Assembly (NCBI RefSeq): GCF_005870025.1
Contig: NZ_VATA01000018.1
Span: forward strand, 62,001-126,000
DNA from: Poseidonocella sp. HB161398
GTDB lineage: Bacteria; Pseudomonadota; Alphaproteobacteria; Rhodobacterales; Rhodobacteraceae
DNA length: 64,000 bases
Reading direction: 5' to 3'
In this document: positions 55,410-64,000 of the stretch, in pieces
Numbering within the stretch: position 1 is the first letter of the stretch
Layout: each line of letters begins with the position of its first letter
Program-made: the position numbers and the translations under genes
The notes under the pieces: model-generated
What the model was told of the DNA's origin: nothing
Seen by the model: the letters and a program-made list of their open reading frames with translations, nothing else
The model's database searches: none

Positions 55410-57244
55410 GCAGGCGGGAGACCGAAGTCCCCGAGGCGGCCAGCTGGCCGCTCTTCAAATGGCTCTGGATGAGCTATCTCAATCCCTACAAGTGGAAGGT
55501 CTCCATCGCCTTCGCGATGATGGCGCTCGAGGGCTCGATGATGGGCCTGCTGGCCTATGTGCTCAAGCCGATGTTCGACCGCATCTTCGTCGGCGGCGAT
55601 GCGGAGGCGCTGAAATGGGTCGCGCTGGCGATCATGGCGATCTTCCTGACCCGCGGCGTCTCGGGACTGGTGCAGAAGCGCATCATGACCTGGGTGGGCG
55701 AGGTCTCCACCGCGCAGATGCGCCGGGACCTGCTGTCCCATGTCATGGCGCTCGATTCCTCCTTCCACAACGACCACCCGCCGGGGCACATGATCACCCG
55801 CGTGCAGGGCGATGCCGCGGGCATCGGCGCGGTCTGGCGCAGCTTCGTGCTGGGGGTGGGGCGCGACATCATCGCGGTGATCTCGCTGACCGTGGTCGCC
55901 GTCTCGATCGACTGGCGCTGGACGGCGATCGCGCTGATCGGCGCGCCGCTGCTGATGGTGCCGATCCTTCTGGTGCAGCGCGCCGTGCGCTCGCTGTCGA
56001 AGCGCACCCGCGACCTGGGCACCGACATCACCGTGCGGATGGACGAGATCTTCCACGGCATCAACCAGATCAAGCTGAACGCGCTCGAGGACTACCAGCA
56101 CCGCCGCTACATGACCCTGCAGGACGAGATCATCGACCTGTCGATGCGCACCCAGCTGGGGCGCTCGATAATCCCGCTGCTGGTCGATGTCGTCACTGCC
56201 GTGGGCTTTGTCGGCGTGCTCTATTTCGCCGGCGGCGAGATCATCTCGGGCAACAAGACCGTCGGCGAGTTCATGAGCTTCTTCACCTCGATGCTGCTGG
56301 TCTTCGAGCCGCTGCGCCGCCTGGCCGGGCTGGCCGGGGGCTGGCAGGCCTTCGCCACGCGGCTGGAGCGGGTGAAGCACCTCTTCGACACCAAGCCCTC
56401 GATCGTCAGCGCGCCGGGCGCGCGCACCGCGCGTCCCGAGCGTCCCGAGATCCGCATCGAGGATGTCAGCCTCGCCTATGGCGAGCTGCCGGTGCTCAAC
56501 CACACGGCCTTCGTCGCCGAGGCGGGCAAGACCACGGCGCTGGTCGGTCCCTCGGGGGCGGGCAAGAGCACGCTCTTCAACGTCATCACCCGGCTGATCG
56601 ATCCCGAGGACGGCCGCGTGGTGATCGGCGGCGTGCCCGCCAAGGACATCGACCTGGCGACGCTGCGCGGCATGTTCGCGGTGGTGACCCAGGACAGCCT
56701 GCTCTTCGACGAGACCCTGCGCGAGAACATCACGCTGGGGCGCACGGACGTGACCGACGAAGAGATGAAGACCGTGCTCGACGCCGCCCATGTCAGCGAT
56801 TTCGTCAACCAGCTGCCGCGCGGGCTCGACAGCGATGTCGGCGCGCGGGGCAGCCTGCTCTCGGGCGGCCAGCGCCAGCGAGTGGCCATCGCCCGGGCGC
56901 TCCTGCGCGACACGCCGATCCTGCTGCTCGACGAAGCGACCTCGGCGCTCGACGTCAAGAGCGAGGCAGTGGTGCAGGCGGCGCTCGACCGGCTGTCGAA
57001 GGGCCGCACGACCATCGTCATCGCCCACCGGCTCTCGACCGTGCGCGACGCCGACAAGATCGTCGTGCTGAACCAGGGCCAGGTGGTCGAGGAAGGCAGC
57101 CATGAAGAGCTGCTGGCGCTTGGCGGCGCCTATGCGGAGCTCTACCGCACCCAGTTCGGCAGCGATGCCATCGAGGGCAAGGCGGATGCGGATGCGCAGA
57201 GCGCGGACGACGAGGCCGGCGCCTCCGAAGCGCCGCGGAGCTGA
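55406..57244 (+). CDS. ABC transporter, fused permease-ATPase (MsbA-like)
   Basis: A 612-residue half transporter with an N-terminal six-helix membrane domain and a C-terminal ATPase: Walker A GPSGAGKST (near 381), signature LSGGQRQR (near 487) and Walker B LLLDEATSALD. Order and length fit lipid A/lipid flippases of the MsbA type, or other type I exporters. It overlaps the phosphatase gene (ATGA), and the terminator at 57272-57297 follows. Substrate unknown. Confidence 0.92.
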   Translation: MSRRETEVPEAASWPLFKWLWMSYLNPYKWKVSIAFAMMALEGSMMGLLAYVLKPMFDRIFVGGDAEALKWVALAIMAIFLTRGVSGLVQKRIMTWVGEVSTAQMRRDLLSHVMALDSSFHNDHPPGHMITRVQGDAAGIGAVWRSFVLGVGRDIIAVISLTVVAVSIDWRWTAIALIGAPLLMVPILLVQRAVRSLSKRTRDLGTDITVRMDEIFHGINQIKLNALEDYQHRRYMTLQDEIIDLSMRTQLGRSIIPLLVDVVTAVGFVGVLYFAGGEIISGNKTVGEFMSFFTSMLLVFEPLRRLAGLAGGWQAFATRLERVKHLFDTKPSIVSAPGARTARPERPEIRIEDVSLAYGELPVLNHTAFVAEAGKTTALVGPSGAGKSTLFNVITRLIDPEDGRVVIGGVPAKDIDLATLRGMFAVVTQDSLLFDETLRENITLGRTDVTDEEMKTVLDAAHVSDFVNQLPRGLDSDVGARGSLLSGGQRQRVAIARALLRDTPILLLDEATSALDVKSEAVVQAALDRLSKGRTTIVIAHRLSTVRDADKIVVLNQGQVVEEGSHEELLALGGAYAELYRTQFGSDAIEGKADADAQSADDEAGASEAPRS

Positions 57245-57271
57245 TCCCGGACCGCAGCTGCGCAATGCGAG

Positions 57272-57297
57272 GCGCCGCCCCCCGGGGCGGCGCTTTG
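57272..57297. terminator. Terminator between the ABC exporter and the PCu(A)C gene
   Basis: Perfect 8-bp arms gcgccgcc (57272-57279) and ggcggcgc (57286-57293) with a 6-nt loop, followed by TTTGCGTT, in the gap between convergent genes. Confidence 0.6.
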
Positions 57298-57307
57298 CGT
57301 TCCGGGG

Positions 57308-57823
57308 CTACTGCGTCTTCGCGCCGTGGCCCGTGGCGTCGCCATGCATCATCCCGCCATGATTGCCGCCGGGCCGGGTCTGGCCGGGGCCGCGCTCCAG
57401 GTCGACGGGCACCTCGATGGCGATCTCGCCGGCCTTCTCGAAGGTCAGCGTCACCGGCACCATGTCGCCCTGCTTCAGCGGCTGGAGGAGCCCCATGAGC
57501 ATCATGTGGTCGCCGCCGCGGGCCAGCGCGTGGCTGCCATGGGCGGGGATCTCGAAGCCTTCCTCGACCTCGGTCATCTTCATCACGCCATTGGCGTCCT
57601 GGATATGGGTGTGCAGCTCGGCCCGCTCGGCAGCGGGCGAGGCAACGGCGATCAGCCGGTCGGGCGCCGCCCCGGCATTCTCGATGGTCATGAAGGCGGC
57701 GCCGGAGACCGAGCGGCTGGTCGAGGCGCGGGCATAGGCGTCATGGATGGCGATGTCGCCTGCCAGGGCGGCGCCTGCGGCAAGCGCCGACAGCGCGGCG
57801 GAAAGGGCGATGGTGCGGAACAT
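57308..57823 (-). CDS. Periplasmic copper chaperone PCu(A)C
   Basis: A 171-residue exported copper chaperone with a signal peptide (residues 1-21, ending AALA). The Cu(I) site pattern H-x(n)-M-x(n)-H-x-M is present: ELHTHIQ, GVMKMTEV, AHGSHAL and GGDHMMLMG. The fold is completed by GAAFMTIENAGAAPDRLIA. It delivers copper to cytochrome oxidase in the periplasm. The His/Met-rich C-terminal tail (NHGGMMHGDATGHG) may add metal binding. The small DUF2946-like gene follows upstream on the same strand. Confidence 0.92.
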   Translation of the reverse strand: MFRTIALSAALSALAAGAALAGDIAIHDAYARASTSRSVSGAAFMTIENAGAAPDRLIAVASPAAERAELHTHIQDANGVMKMTEVEEGFEIPAHGSHALARGGDHMMLMGLLQPLKQGDMVPVTLTFEKAGEIAIEVPVDLERGPGQTRPGGNHGGMMHGDATGHGAKTQ

Positions 57824-57862
57824 GGGAAACTCCTCCTTGGTCTGGTCCGGTCTTCAGCGGGG

Positions 57863-58213
57863 TCAGAGGAGGCGGGCCGGCGGTCCCCGGGGCGGCACGG
57901 CCGGATGGCGGAAGCCGGGCGGGACGGTGGCTCCGGCCCGCTGCGGTCCGGGGCGGAGCCCGGCGGGGCGCGGCGCGGGAAGCGCGCCGGGCGGCAGCAG
58001 CGCCGAGAGCGCCCCCTGGATGCCGTCCGGGCACAGATGGGTGTCGCGGACAGGCTGCCCCTCGGCATCGACCCGGACCGTGACCGCGGCGCCGCCCGCG
58101 CAGATCACCAGCTCGCCCGCCGCCCGTGCCTGGCCGCGCGCCGCGCCGTAGCTGAAGCCGGAGACCAGCATCAGCAGGACGAGGAGGGCGGCGGCGGGGC
58201 GCAGCGGGCTCAC
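57863..58213 (-). CDS. DUF2946-like small exported protein
   Basis: A 116-residue protein with an N-terminal signal or anchor helix (AALLVLLMLVSGFSYGA). The body has ELVICAGGAAVTVRVDAEGQPV and HLCPDG, the Cys-x and CPxC/G-like pattern of DUF2946 proteins found next to copper chaperones. The C-terminal third is Pro/Arg-rich and low in complexity. It lies 39 bp upstream of the PCu(A)C gene on the same strand, supporting a copper role. The exact function is unknown. Confidence 0.6.
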   Translation of the reverse strand: MSPLRPAAALLVLLMLVSGFSYGAARGQARAAGELVICAGGAAVTVRVDAEGQPVRDTHLCPDGIQGALSALLPPGALPAPRPAGLRPGPQRAGATVPPGFRHPAVPPRGPPARLL

Positions 58214-58237
58214 GGCAGGGGCGCTTCGGGCATCGGA

Positions 58238-59317
58238 TCAGTCCTCGAAGCGGGCGGCCCAGAACCGGGCTTCCTGGCCGCGGGCCTCGGCGATGTTGGC
58301 GAGCCCCAGATCGCGCGCCTTGCGGTCGAGCTCCTCGAGGATCTCCGGCAGCAGCGACAGCCCCTGGTAGACCAGCGCCGAATAGAGCTGCAGCGCGGTC
58401 GCCCCGGCGGCGATCTTGGCGAAGGCGTCATCTGCCGAGGCGATGCCGCCGACGCCGATCAGCGGCAGCTTGCCCTCGGTCAGCTCGTAGAGCTGCGCCA
58501 GAACCGCCGTCGAGCGGGTGAAGAGCGGCGCGCCCGACAGCCCGCCCGCCTCGCCGCGATGGCGGCTCTGGATGCCGCTGCGCCCGATGGTGGTATTGGT
58601 CGCGATGATGCCGTCGAGGCTGGAGATCGCCGCGACTTCGGCGATGTCGGCCAGCGACTCCGCCTTCAGGTCGGGGGCGATCTTCAGGAAGACCGGCGGC
58701 CGGTGGGTGCCGGGCAGGGTGGAGCGCGCCTGCATCACCTCGGTGACCAGCGCCCAGAGCGCCTTCTTGCCCTGCAGGTCGCGCAGCTGCTCGGTATTGG
58801 GCGAGGAGACGTTGATCGTGACGAAATCGACATGGCCGCCGCAGGTGCACAGCACGTCCACATAGTCCTGGATGCGGTCGCTGCTGTCCTTGTTGGCGCC
58901 GAGATTGAGCCCCAGCACGCCGCCTTCGGGCCGCGCGGCAAGCTTCGCCGCCATCGCCTCGGCGCCCTCGTTGTTGAAGCCGAAGCGGTTGATGACGCCC
59001 CTGTCCTCGGGCAGGCGGAAGAGGCGCGGCTTGGGATTGCCGGGCTGCGGGCGCGGCGTGGTGGCGCCGACCTCGACAAAGCCGAACCCGGCCTTCATCA
59101 GCGCCGGCAGCGCGCGGGCGTTCTTGTCGAACCCGGCCGCCAGCCCCAGCGGATTGGCCAGCTCGAGCTTGCCCAGCCTGGTGGCCAGCCGCGGGCTCTC
59201 GACCTTGCGCGGCAAGGGCGCCAGCCCGTGCTCCAGCGCCCAGATCGCCCAGTCATGCGCGGTTTCGGGATCCATCCTCTGCAGCACGGCAAGCCCGGCC
59301 TTCTCGATTGCCTTCAT
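58238..59317 (-). CDS. pyrD: Dihydroorotate dehydrogenase (quinone)
   Basis: A 359-residue class 2 dihydroorotate dehydrogenase, membrane-associated, oxidising dihydroorotate to orotate with quinone as acceptor. [22 protein letters not shown] is the N-terminal amphipathic helix of class 2 enzymes. [26 protein letters not shown] and [11 protein letters not shown] carry the FMN and catalytic Ser motifs, and [12 protein letters not shown] the late FMN loop. GGAGGA precedes the ATG at 59317. The DUF952 gene stop overlaps this start. Confidence 0.97.
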   Translation of the reverse strand: MKAIEKAGLAVLQRMDPETAHDWAIWALEHGLAPLPRKVESPRLATRLGKLELANPLGLAAGFDKNARALPALMKAGFGFVEVGATTPRPQPGNPKPRLFRLPEDRGVINRFGFNNEGAEAMAAKLAARPEGGVLGLNLGANKDSSDRIQDYVDVLCTCGGHVDFVTINVSSPNTEQLRDLQGKKALWALVTEVMQARSTLPGTHRPPVFLKIAPDLKAESLADIAEVAAISSLDGIIATNTTIGRSGIQSRHRGEAGGLSGAPLFTRSTAVLAQLYELTEGKLPLIGVGGIASADDAFAKIAAGATALQLYSALVYQGLSLLPEILEELDRKARDLGLANIAEARGQEARFWAARFED

Positions 59318-59655
59318 GCCATGTCCTCCGGGAATGCGTGGCGACCTTGGGCATCGAGCGGCAGCGGCCAGTGCCGCAGCACCTCGGTCCGCGCGAGCGC
59401 GCGGTAGAGATGCGGGAAGAGCTGTCCGCCGCGCGAGGGCTCCCAGGCCAGTTTCTCTCCCAGCGCCTCCGCCTCCAGCTCGGCCAGCACCAGCCCGGAG
59501 GCCCCGGCGAAATGCTTCGCCGCCGTCTCCGCGGCCTGGCTTGCCGTGCTGAAATGGATATAGCCGTCGGCCAGATCCACCGGCGCGCCGTCCGTGGTTC
59601 CGTCCCGCTCCAGGGCCGCCCATTCGGCGGCGCGAAATATCTTGTAGATCCGCAT
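59314..59655 (-). CDS. DUF952 family protein
   Basis: A 113-residue protein of the DUF952 family: [17 protein letters not shown], the conserved [33 protein letters not shown], and a final [12 protein letters not shown]. The function is not established. Its TGA overlaps the pyrD ATG, so translation is coupled, and the pair is often seen together in alphaproteobacteria. Confidence 0.88.
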   Translation of the reverse strand: MRIYKIFRAAEWAALERDGTTDGAPVDLADGYIHFSTASQAAETAAKHFAGASGLVLAELEAEALGEKLAWEPSRGGQLFPHLYRALARTEVLRHWPLPLDAQGRHAFPEDMA

Positions 59656-59792
59656 GCGCCCTCGTGGCCCCTCCGCGGAATTTGGTCAAGGGGGCGCGCG
59701 CCCACGGGTCGCGGGCGGGGCGGGTCAAAACGTTTGCCCGAAGCGCCGGGCGGCGGGTAGCATCGCCGGAAAGTCCGTAACTGGAGGCCTCC

Positions 59793-61385
59793 ATGCTCCG
59801 CAATTCATTGTCTGTCCTGGCGCTTGCCGCTGCCTCCTCCGCGGCGCCCGCCGCCTGGGCGGAAACGACGATTCACATCCTGCATATCAACGACCTGCAC
59901 AGCCGGATCGAGCCGGTCAACAAGTACAATTCCACCTGCACCCCCGTGGATGACGCGGCCGGCGAGTGCTTCGGCGGCGTGGCGCGGGTCAAGGCCAAGA
60001 TCGACGAGCTGCGCAGCCAGCTCGAGGGCGAGAAGGTGCTGGTTCTCGATGCCGGCGACCAGTTCCAGGGCTCGATGATGTACACCGCCTACAAGGGCGA
60101 GGTCGAAGCCGCCTTCATGGAGATGATCGGCTTCGACGCAATGGCCGTGGGCAACCACGAATTCGACGACGGGCCGGACAACCTGTCGAAATTCGTCGGC
60201 AAGGTCGGCTTTCCGCTGACCTCGGGCAATCTCGACGTCTCGGCCGAGCCGAGCCTCGCGGGCGATGTCGCCGACACGCTGGTCTTCGATCTCGACGGGG
60301 TCAAGGTCGGCCTCGTCTCCGCGCTGGCCACCGACACGGTCGACACCTCGAGCCCCGGCGGCAATGTGCTCTTCAACGACGAGATCGACTCGATCGCCGA
60401 GGATGTCGCTGCGCTCCAGGCCGAGGGCATCACCCATATCATCGCGCTGACCCATGTCGGGCTGCCAAAGGATGTCGAGATCGCCGAGGCCGGGATCGAC
60501 GGGCTCGACGCGATTGTCGGCGGCCATTCGCACACGCTGCTGTCGAATACCGAAGAGGACGCCGCGGGCCCCTATCCGCTGATGGTGGGCGAGGTGCCGA
60601 TCGTCCAGGCGATGGCCTATTCGCGCTATGTCGGCCATCTGGCGCTGACCTTCGACGACGCGGGCACGCTGCTCTCGGCCGAGGGCGACACGATCCCGCT
60701 CGACGCCTCCGTTGTGCCCGATCCGGATGTCGCCGCCAAGGTCGCCGCCTATGCCGCGCCGCTCGAGGAGATCAAGGCCGAGGTGGTCGGGTCCTCCGCG
60801 GGGCTGATCGACGGCCAGCGCGAGACCTGCCGGGCGGAGGAATGCGCGATGGGCAATCTCGTGGCCGAGGCGATGCTCGACGCGGTGGCCGAGCAGGGGG
60901 TGACCGTCGCGATCCAGAATGGCGGCGGGCTGCGCGCCTCGATCGACGAGGGCGAGGTCACGATGGGCGAGGTGCTGGCCGTGCTGCCCTTCCAGAACAC
61001 GCTGGCCACCTTCGAGGCGCCGGGCGCCATGATCATCGACGCGCTGGAGAACGGCGTCAGCCAGGTCGAGGAGGGCGCCGGACGCTTCCCGCAGGTGGCC
61101 GGCCTCCGCTTCACCTGGGATCCCTCGATCGGCCCGAACGAGGGCCGCGTGACCGAGGTGCTGGTGCAGGACGGCGAGGACTGGGTGCCGATCGACCCCG
61201 AGGCCACCTATCTGGCGGTGACCAACGACTACATGCGCAGCGGCGGCGACGGCTTCCGGATGTTCACCCAGGCCGGGAACGCCTATGACTACGGCCCCGG
61301 GCTGGAGCAGGTGGTCGCGCGCTACATCGGCAGCATGGAGGGCCCCTACGAGCCCTTCACCGACGGGCGGATCGCCCGCAAGTGA
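59793..61385 (+). CDS. Exported bifunctional 5'-nucleotidase/2',3'-cyclic phosphodiesterase
   Basis: A 530-residue calcineurin-fold metallophosphatase with a signal peptide (residues 1-22, ending AAWA). The metal sites are [31 protein letters not shown] and GGHSHTLL, in the usual order. The C-terminal 5'-nucleotidase domain follows ([40 protein letters not shown]). Such enzymes degrade nucleotides in the periplasm for salvage of phosphate and nucleosides. CTGGAGG precedes the ATG. Standalone, with a long hairpin after the stop. Confidence 0.93.
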   Translation: MLRNSLSVLALAAASSAAPAAWAETTIHILHINDLHSRIEPVNKYNSTCTPVDDAAGECFGGVARVKAKIDELRSQLEGEKVLVLDAGDQFQGSMMYTAYKGEVEAAFMEMIGFDAMAVGNHEFDDGPDNLSKFVGKVGFPLTSGNLDVSAEPSLAGDVADTLVFDLDGVKVGLVSALATDTVDTSSPGGNVLFNDEIDSIAEDVAALQAEGITHIIALTHVGLPKDVEIAEAGIDGLDAIVGGHSHTLLSNTEEDAAGPYPLMVGEVPIVQAMAYSRYVGHLALTFDDAGTLLSAEGDTIPLDASVVPDPDVAAKVAAYAAPLEEIKAEVVGSSAGLIDGQRETCRAEECAMGNLVAEAMLDAVAEQGVTVAIQNGGGLRASIDEGEVTMGEVLAVLPFQNTLATFEAPGAMIIDALENGVSQVEEGAGRFPQVAGLRFTWDPSIGPNEGRVTEVLVQDGEDWVPIDPEATYLAVTNDYMRSGGDGFRMFTQAGNAYDYGPGLEQVVARYIGSMEGPYEPFTDGRIARK

Positions 61386-61391
61386 GGCGCG

Positions 61392-61448
61392 GGCCGGACC
61401 GCCGCCGCTCCGGCCTCCGGGCGGGACGGCGGCCGGGTCCGGCCTTGC
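61392..61448 (+). terminator. Long hairpin terminator after the nucleotidase gene
   Basis: GGCCGGACC-GCCGCCG (from 61392) pairs with CGGCGGCCGGGTCCGGCC (to 61444), a long stem with a 2-nt bulge, followed by a weak T-rich tail TTGC. It lies 7 bp after the stop codon. Confidence 0.55.
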
Positions 61449-61467
61449 TGCAGCCGCGGAGAGAGCC

Positions 61468-62136
61468 ATGTGCGGACGTTTCGCTCTGACCCTGCCGCCC
61501 GAGGCGATGGTGCAGATCTTCGGCGCCGCCCCGGCGAATGACCTGCCGGAGGTGCCGAACTGGAACATCTGCCCGACCAACGCGGTCCATGCGGTGCTCA
61601 GCCAGGAGGGCTCGCGCCGCCTGGTCTCGCTGCGCTGGGGCTTCGTGCCGCTGTGGTACACTTCCCCCTCGGACGGGCCGCTCCTGATCAATGCCCGCGC
61701 CGAGACGATCGCGACGAAGCCCGCCTTCCGACAGGCGGCGCGGGACCGGCGCTGCCTGATCCCCGCAAGCGGCTTCTACGAATGGACCAAGGACGAGGAC
61801 GGCCGCCGGCTGCCCTGGTACATCCATCCGCAGGAGGGCGAGTTCGTCGCCTTTGCCGGCATCTGGCAGGACTGGAGCTCGCCGGAGGGCGCGGCCATGT
61901 CGACCTGCGCCATCGTCACCACCGCGGCGAACGAGGCGCTCGGCCATATCCACCACCGCATGCCGGTGACGGTGGCTGCGCCCGACTGGGCGCTCTGGCT
62001 GGGCGAGGCGGGCCATGGCGCCGCGGTGCTGATGCGCCCCGGCCCCGAGGATCTCCTCGCCGCCCACCGGGTCGACCCGAAGGTCAATTCCAACCGCGCC
62101 GAAGGACCCGAGCTGATCGAGCCCTTCGACGGCTGA
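61468..62136 (+). CDS. SRAP-domain protein (YedK/HMCES family)
   Basis: A 222-residue protein of the SOS-response-associated peptidase family that crosslinks abasic sites in single-stranded DNA through its N-terminal Cys. MCGRFALT provides Cys2; SLRWGFVPLW, INARAETI, CLIPASGFYEWTK with the catalytic Glu and IHHRMPV with the His complete the site. Cytosolic DNA repair protein. A GGAGAGAG site precedes the ATG; the frame is open upstream to 61285 but the family starts at MCGRF. Confidence 0.96.
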   Translation: MCGRFALTLPPEAMVQIFGAAPANDLPEVPNWNICPTNAVHAVLSQEGSRRLVSLRWGFVPLWYTSPSDGPLLINARAETIATKPAFRQAARDRRCLIPASGFYEWTKDEDGRRLPWYIHPQEGEFVAFAGIWQDWSSPEGAAMSTCAIVTTAANEALGHIHHRMPVTVAAPDWALWLGEAGHGAAVLMRPGPEDLLAAHRVDPKVNSNRAEGPELIEPFDG

Positions 62137-62140
62137 GCGC

Positions 62141-62608
62141 TCAGAGCGTCATGTGCCGCGCCCGCGCGCCGCGCTCGATCGCCGCGCCGGCCAGGCGGTC
62201 GATCTTCAGCTCGTAGCGGATCTCCTCGAGGAAGCGCAGCTCCACCTCGCGCAGCCGCCCGTCCGCCGCCGCCACGTCGCAGCACAGCGCATAGGCGGTC
62301 TCGTTCAGCTTCTCGGGCAGCGCCTCGCGCACCAGCCCGAAGAGCGCGTCGAGCCCGTCCTCCTCCTCGAAGAGGTCGAAGACCGTCTGGCTGAGCTTCG
62401 GGAAGCGGTCGAGGTCGTATTCCGCGAAGACCGGCAGGTGATTCACCAGTGCCTGGATCGCCACCAGTTCGGCGGTGCGGATCGACTCGTCGCTGACCGA
62501 CGCCGCGATCATGAGGAGCACCAGGGCGTCCTGGGGGCTCAGCGAATGCGGATCCTGCGGGTCCAGCGTCTCTTCCTTGGCCACTTCGGCCTCCTTACCA
62601 TCATGCAT
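62141..62608 (-). CDS. TerB-like tellurite resistance domain protein
   Basis: A 155-residue helical, acidic protein: PQDALVLLMIAASVSDESIRTAELVAIQALVNHLPVF, then DLFEEEDGLDALFGLVREALPE and CCDVAAADGRLREVELRFLEEIRYEL, the repeated D/E-G-x-x-x-x-E-x-x-x-L pattern of TerB-like domains. Role unclear; TerB proteins bind divalent metal. The start at 62608 is chosen by length; the ribosome site is weak. It is convergent with the SRAP gene and divergent from lysS, with which it shares the 62609-62694 promoter gap. Confidence 0.82.
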   Translation of the reverse strand: MHDGKEAEVAKEETLDPQDPHSLSPQDALVLLMIAASVSDESIRTAELVAIQALVNHLPVFAEYDLDRFPKLSQTVFDLFEEEDGLDALFGLVREALPEKLNETAYALCCDVAAADGRLREVELRFLEEIRYELKIDRLAGAAIERGARARHMTL

Positions 62609-62694
62609 GGGGGCTAAATATTGACCTCCGCGGGTCCGATCAATAGGGAGGGCCGCGCGGCACGGGGCCGCCTTCAAACAGGAAGACTAGCGAA

Positions 62695-64000
62695 ATGACC
62701 GATCTGGCGGAATACGGAATGGACTCGAAGGCCTGGCCCTTTGAAGAGGCCCGCCGTCTGGTCAAACGCTACGAGAAGAAACCGCCCGAGAAGGGCTATG
62801 TGCTGTTCGAGACCGGCTACGGTCCCTCGGGCCTGCCGCATATCGGCACCTTCGGCGAAGTCCTGCGCACGACGATGATCCGCCGCGCCTTCGAGCAGAT
62901 CTCGGACATCCCCACGCGGCTGATCTGCTTCTCCGACGACATGGACGGCATGCGCAAGGTGCCCGGCAACGTGCCGAACCAGGAGCGGCTGCGCGAGGAC
63001 CTGCAGCGCCCGCTGACCAGCGTCTACGACCCGTTCGAGGAATACGAGAGCTTCGGGCACCACAACAACGCGATGCTGCGCCGCTTCCTCGACACGTTCG
63101 GCTTCGAGTACGAATTCTACTCCGCGACCGAGTTCTACAAGTCCGGCCAGTTCGACGAGGTGCTCCTGCGCGCCGCCGAGCGCTATGACGACGTGATGAA
63201 GGTCATGCTGAAGTCGCTGCGCGACGAGCGCGCCTCGACCTATTCGATCTTCCTGCCGATCCATCCGGAGACCGGCCGCGTCCTCTACGTGCCGATGAAG
63301 CATGTCGACGCCAGGCAGGGCACGGTCACCTTCGACGACAATGACGGCCGCGAATGGACCCTGCCGGTGACGGGGGGCAACGTGAAGCTGCAGTGGAAGC
63401 CCGATTTCGGCGCCCGCTGGGCCGCGCTCGATGTCGATTTCGAGATGTACGGCAAGGACCACTCGACCAACACGCCGATCTACGACCGGATCTGCGAGAT
63501 CCTCGGCGGCAGGAAGCCCGAGCATTTCACCTACGAGCTGTTCCTCGACGACAAGGGGCAGAAGATCTCGAAATCGACCGGCAACGGCATCTCGATCGAC
63601 GAGTGGCTGACCTATGCCTCGACCGAGAGCCTCAGCTACTTCATGTTCCAGAAGCCGAAGACGGCCAAGCGGCTCTATTTCGACGTGATCCCGAAGGCGA
63701 TGGACGAGTACCACCAGCAGCTCAACGCCTATGCGGGGCAGGATCCGAAGGCGCAGCTGGCCAATCCGGTGTTCCACATCCACGGCCCGGGCAAGGTGCC
63801 GGCCTCGGACATGGTGGTGCCGTTCTCGATGCTCCTGAACCTCGCCTCTGCGGCGCATGCCGAGGACAAGGAGGCGATGTGGGGCTTCATCCGCCGCTAC
63901 GCGCCCGAGGCGACGCCCGAGACCCATCCGGGCCTCGATGCAGCGGCCGGCTACGCGGTCCAGTACTACAAGGATTTCGTCAAGCCGACCAAGGTCTTCC
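62695..64000 (+). CDS. lysS: Lysyl-tRNA synthetase, class I (5' part)
   Basis: The first 435 residues of a class I lysyl-tRNA synthetase, cut by the right edge. [11 protein letters not shown] is the HIGH motif (near residue 45) and the KMSKS motif appears as KISKST (near 295), with [15 protein letters not shown] following. Class I LysRS is unrelated to the class II enzyme of most bacteria and is typical of archaea, spirochaetes and alphaproteobacteria such as Rhodobacteraceae. AGGAAG lies 9-14 nt before the ATG. Confidence 0.97.
   Translation, partial: MTDLAEYGMDSKAWPFEEARRLVKRYEKKPPEKGYVLFETGYGPSGLPHIGTFGEVLRTTMIRRAFEQISDIPTRLICFSDDMDGMRKVPGNVPNQERLREDLQRPLTSVYDPFEEYESFGHHNNAMLRRFLDTFGFEYEFYSATEFYKSGQFDEVLLRAAERYDDVMKVMLKSLRDERASTYSIFLPIHPETGRVLYVPMKHVDARQGTVTFDDNDGREWTLPVTGGNVKLQWKPDFGARWAALDVDFEMYGKDHSTNTPIYDRICEILGGRKPEHFTYELFLDDKGQKISKSTGNGISIDEWLTYASTESLSYFMFQKPKTAKRLYFDVIPKAMDEYHQQLNAYAGQDPKAQLANPVFHIHGPGKVPASDMVVPFSMLLNLASAAHAEDKEAMWGFIRRYAPEATPETHPGLDAAAGYAVQYYKDFVKPTKVF

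Overview
The window looks like a chromosomal segment of a high-GC alphaproteobacterium, most likely a Rhodobacteraceae/Paracoccaceae member. The evidence is the gene families themselves: a class I lysyl-tRNA synthetase, a DUF1127 gene divergent from a LysR regulator, a VPLPA-CTERM exported protein, a DUF3422 protein, a form II CO-dehydrogenase-type cluster, PCu(A)C with a DUF2946-like partner, and a surE-pcm-nlpD-like block. I cannot name the genus. I saw no rRNA, no CRISPR array and no convincing tRNA.

Layout. 1-0.8 kb: a start-less site-specific-recombinase-like remnant running off the left edge. 0.8-4.6 kb: a BAX-inhibitor membrane protein, DUF1127/LysR, a quinone oxidoreductase and an XRE regulator. 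4.6-7.2 kb: a tight run of an inositol/histidinol phosphatase, an 8-oxoguanine-deaminase-type amidohydrolase and a cytosolic CAP protein. 7.5-11.2 kb: coxSLM-type molybdenum hydroxylase genes closed by a terminator. 11.3-17.4 kb: two overlapping alpha/beta hydrolases, YbjN, proC, a csaA-like gene, a 2-hydroxyacid dehydrogenase (3' end copied in a 26-bp tandem duplication) and DUF3422. 17.5-24.2 kb: a VPLPA-CTERM protein, an M20 amidohydrolase, a lipoprotein, moaA, an aldo/keto reductase, a SleB hydrolase, an XRE regulator and DUF2061.

24.3-26.9 kb is an insertion-sequence graveyard. It holds one full-length but dead IS3-family element with both terminal inverted repeats and a 3-bp target duplication, followed by a more decayed IS3-type transposase remnant on the other strand. 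26.9-35.9 kb: ettA, msrB, a cation/proton antiporter overlapping an AraC regulator, a 540-residue protein I do not recognise facing a PhnM-like protein that lacks the expected metal ligands, phhB and an SseB-domain protein. 35.9-41.1 kb: a fatty-acid block (acyl-CoA dehydrogenase, two MerR regulators, two hotdog thioesterases) plus a MATE exporter.

41.8-46.2 kb: zapE, lon with a candidate heat-shock promoter, and a frameshifted secreted-protein pseudogene. 46.4-52.2 kb, minus strand: a lipoprotein, pepN, a degenerate LytM/LysM lipoprotein, pcm and surE. 52.3-57.2 kb: an agmatinase-family protein, a class V aminotransferase, and a protein phosphatase coupled to an MsbA-like ABC exporter. 57.3-64 kb: copper chaperone PCu(A)C and partner, pyrD with DUF952, a periplasmic 5'-nucleotidase, an SRAP protein, a TerB-like protein and the 5' part of lysS.

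Most genes are ordinary housekeeping or metabolic genes. The best candidates for something undescribed are the 31.5-34.5 kb pair (orphan protein, 9-bp inverted repeat, PhnM-like pseudoenzyme) and the 43-bp palindromic insertion inside the IS3 element. All family assignments come from reading motifs by eye; no database search was run.
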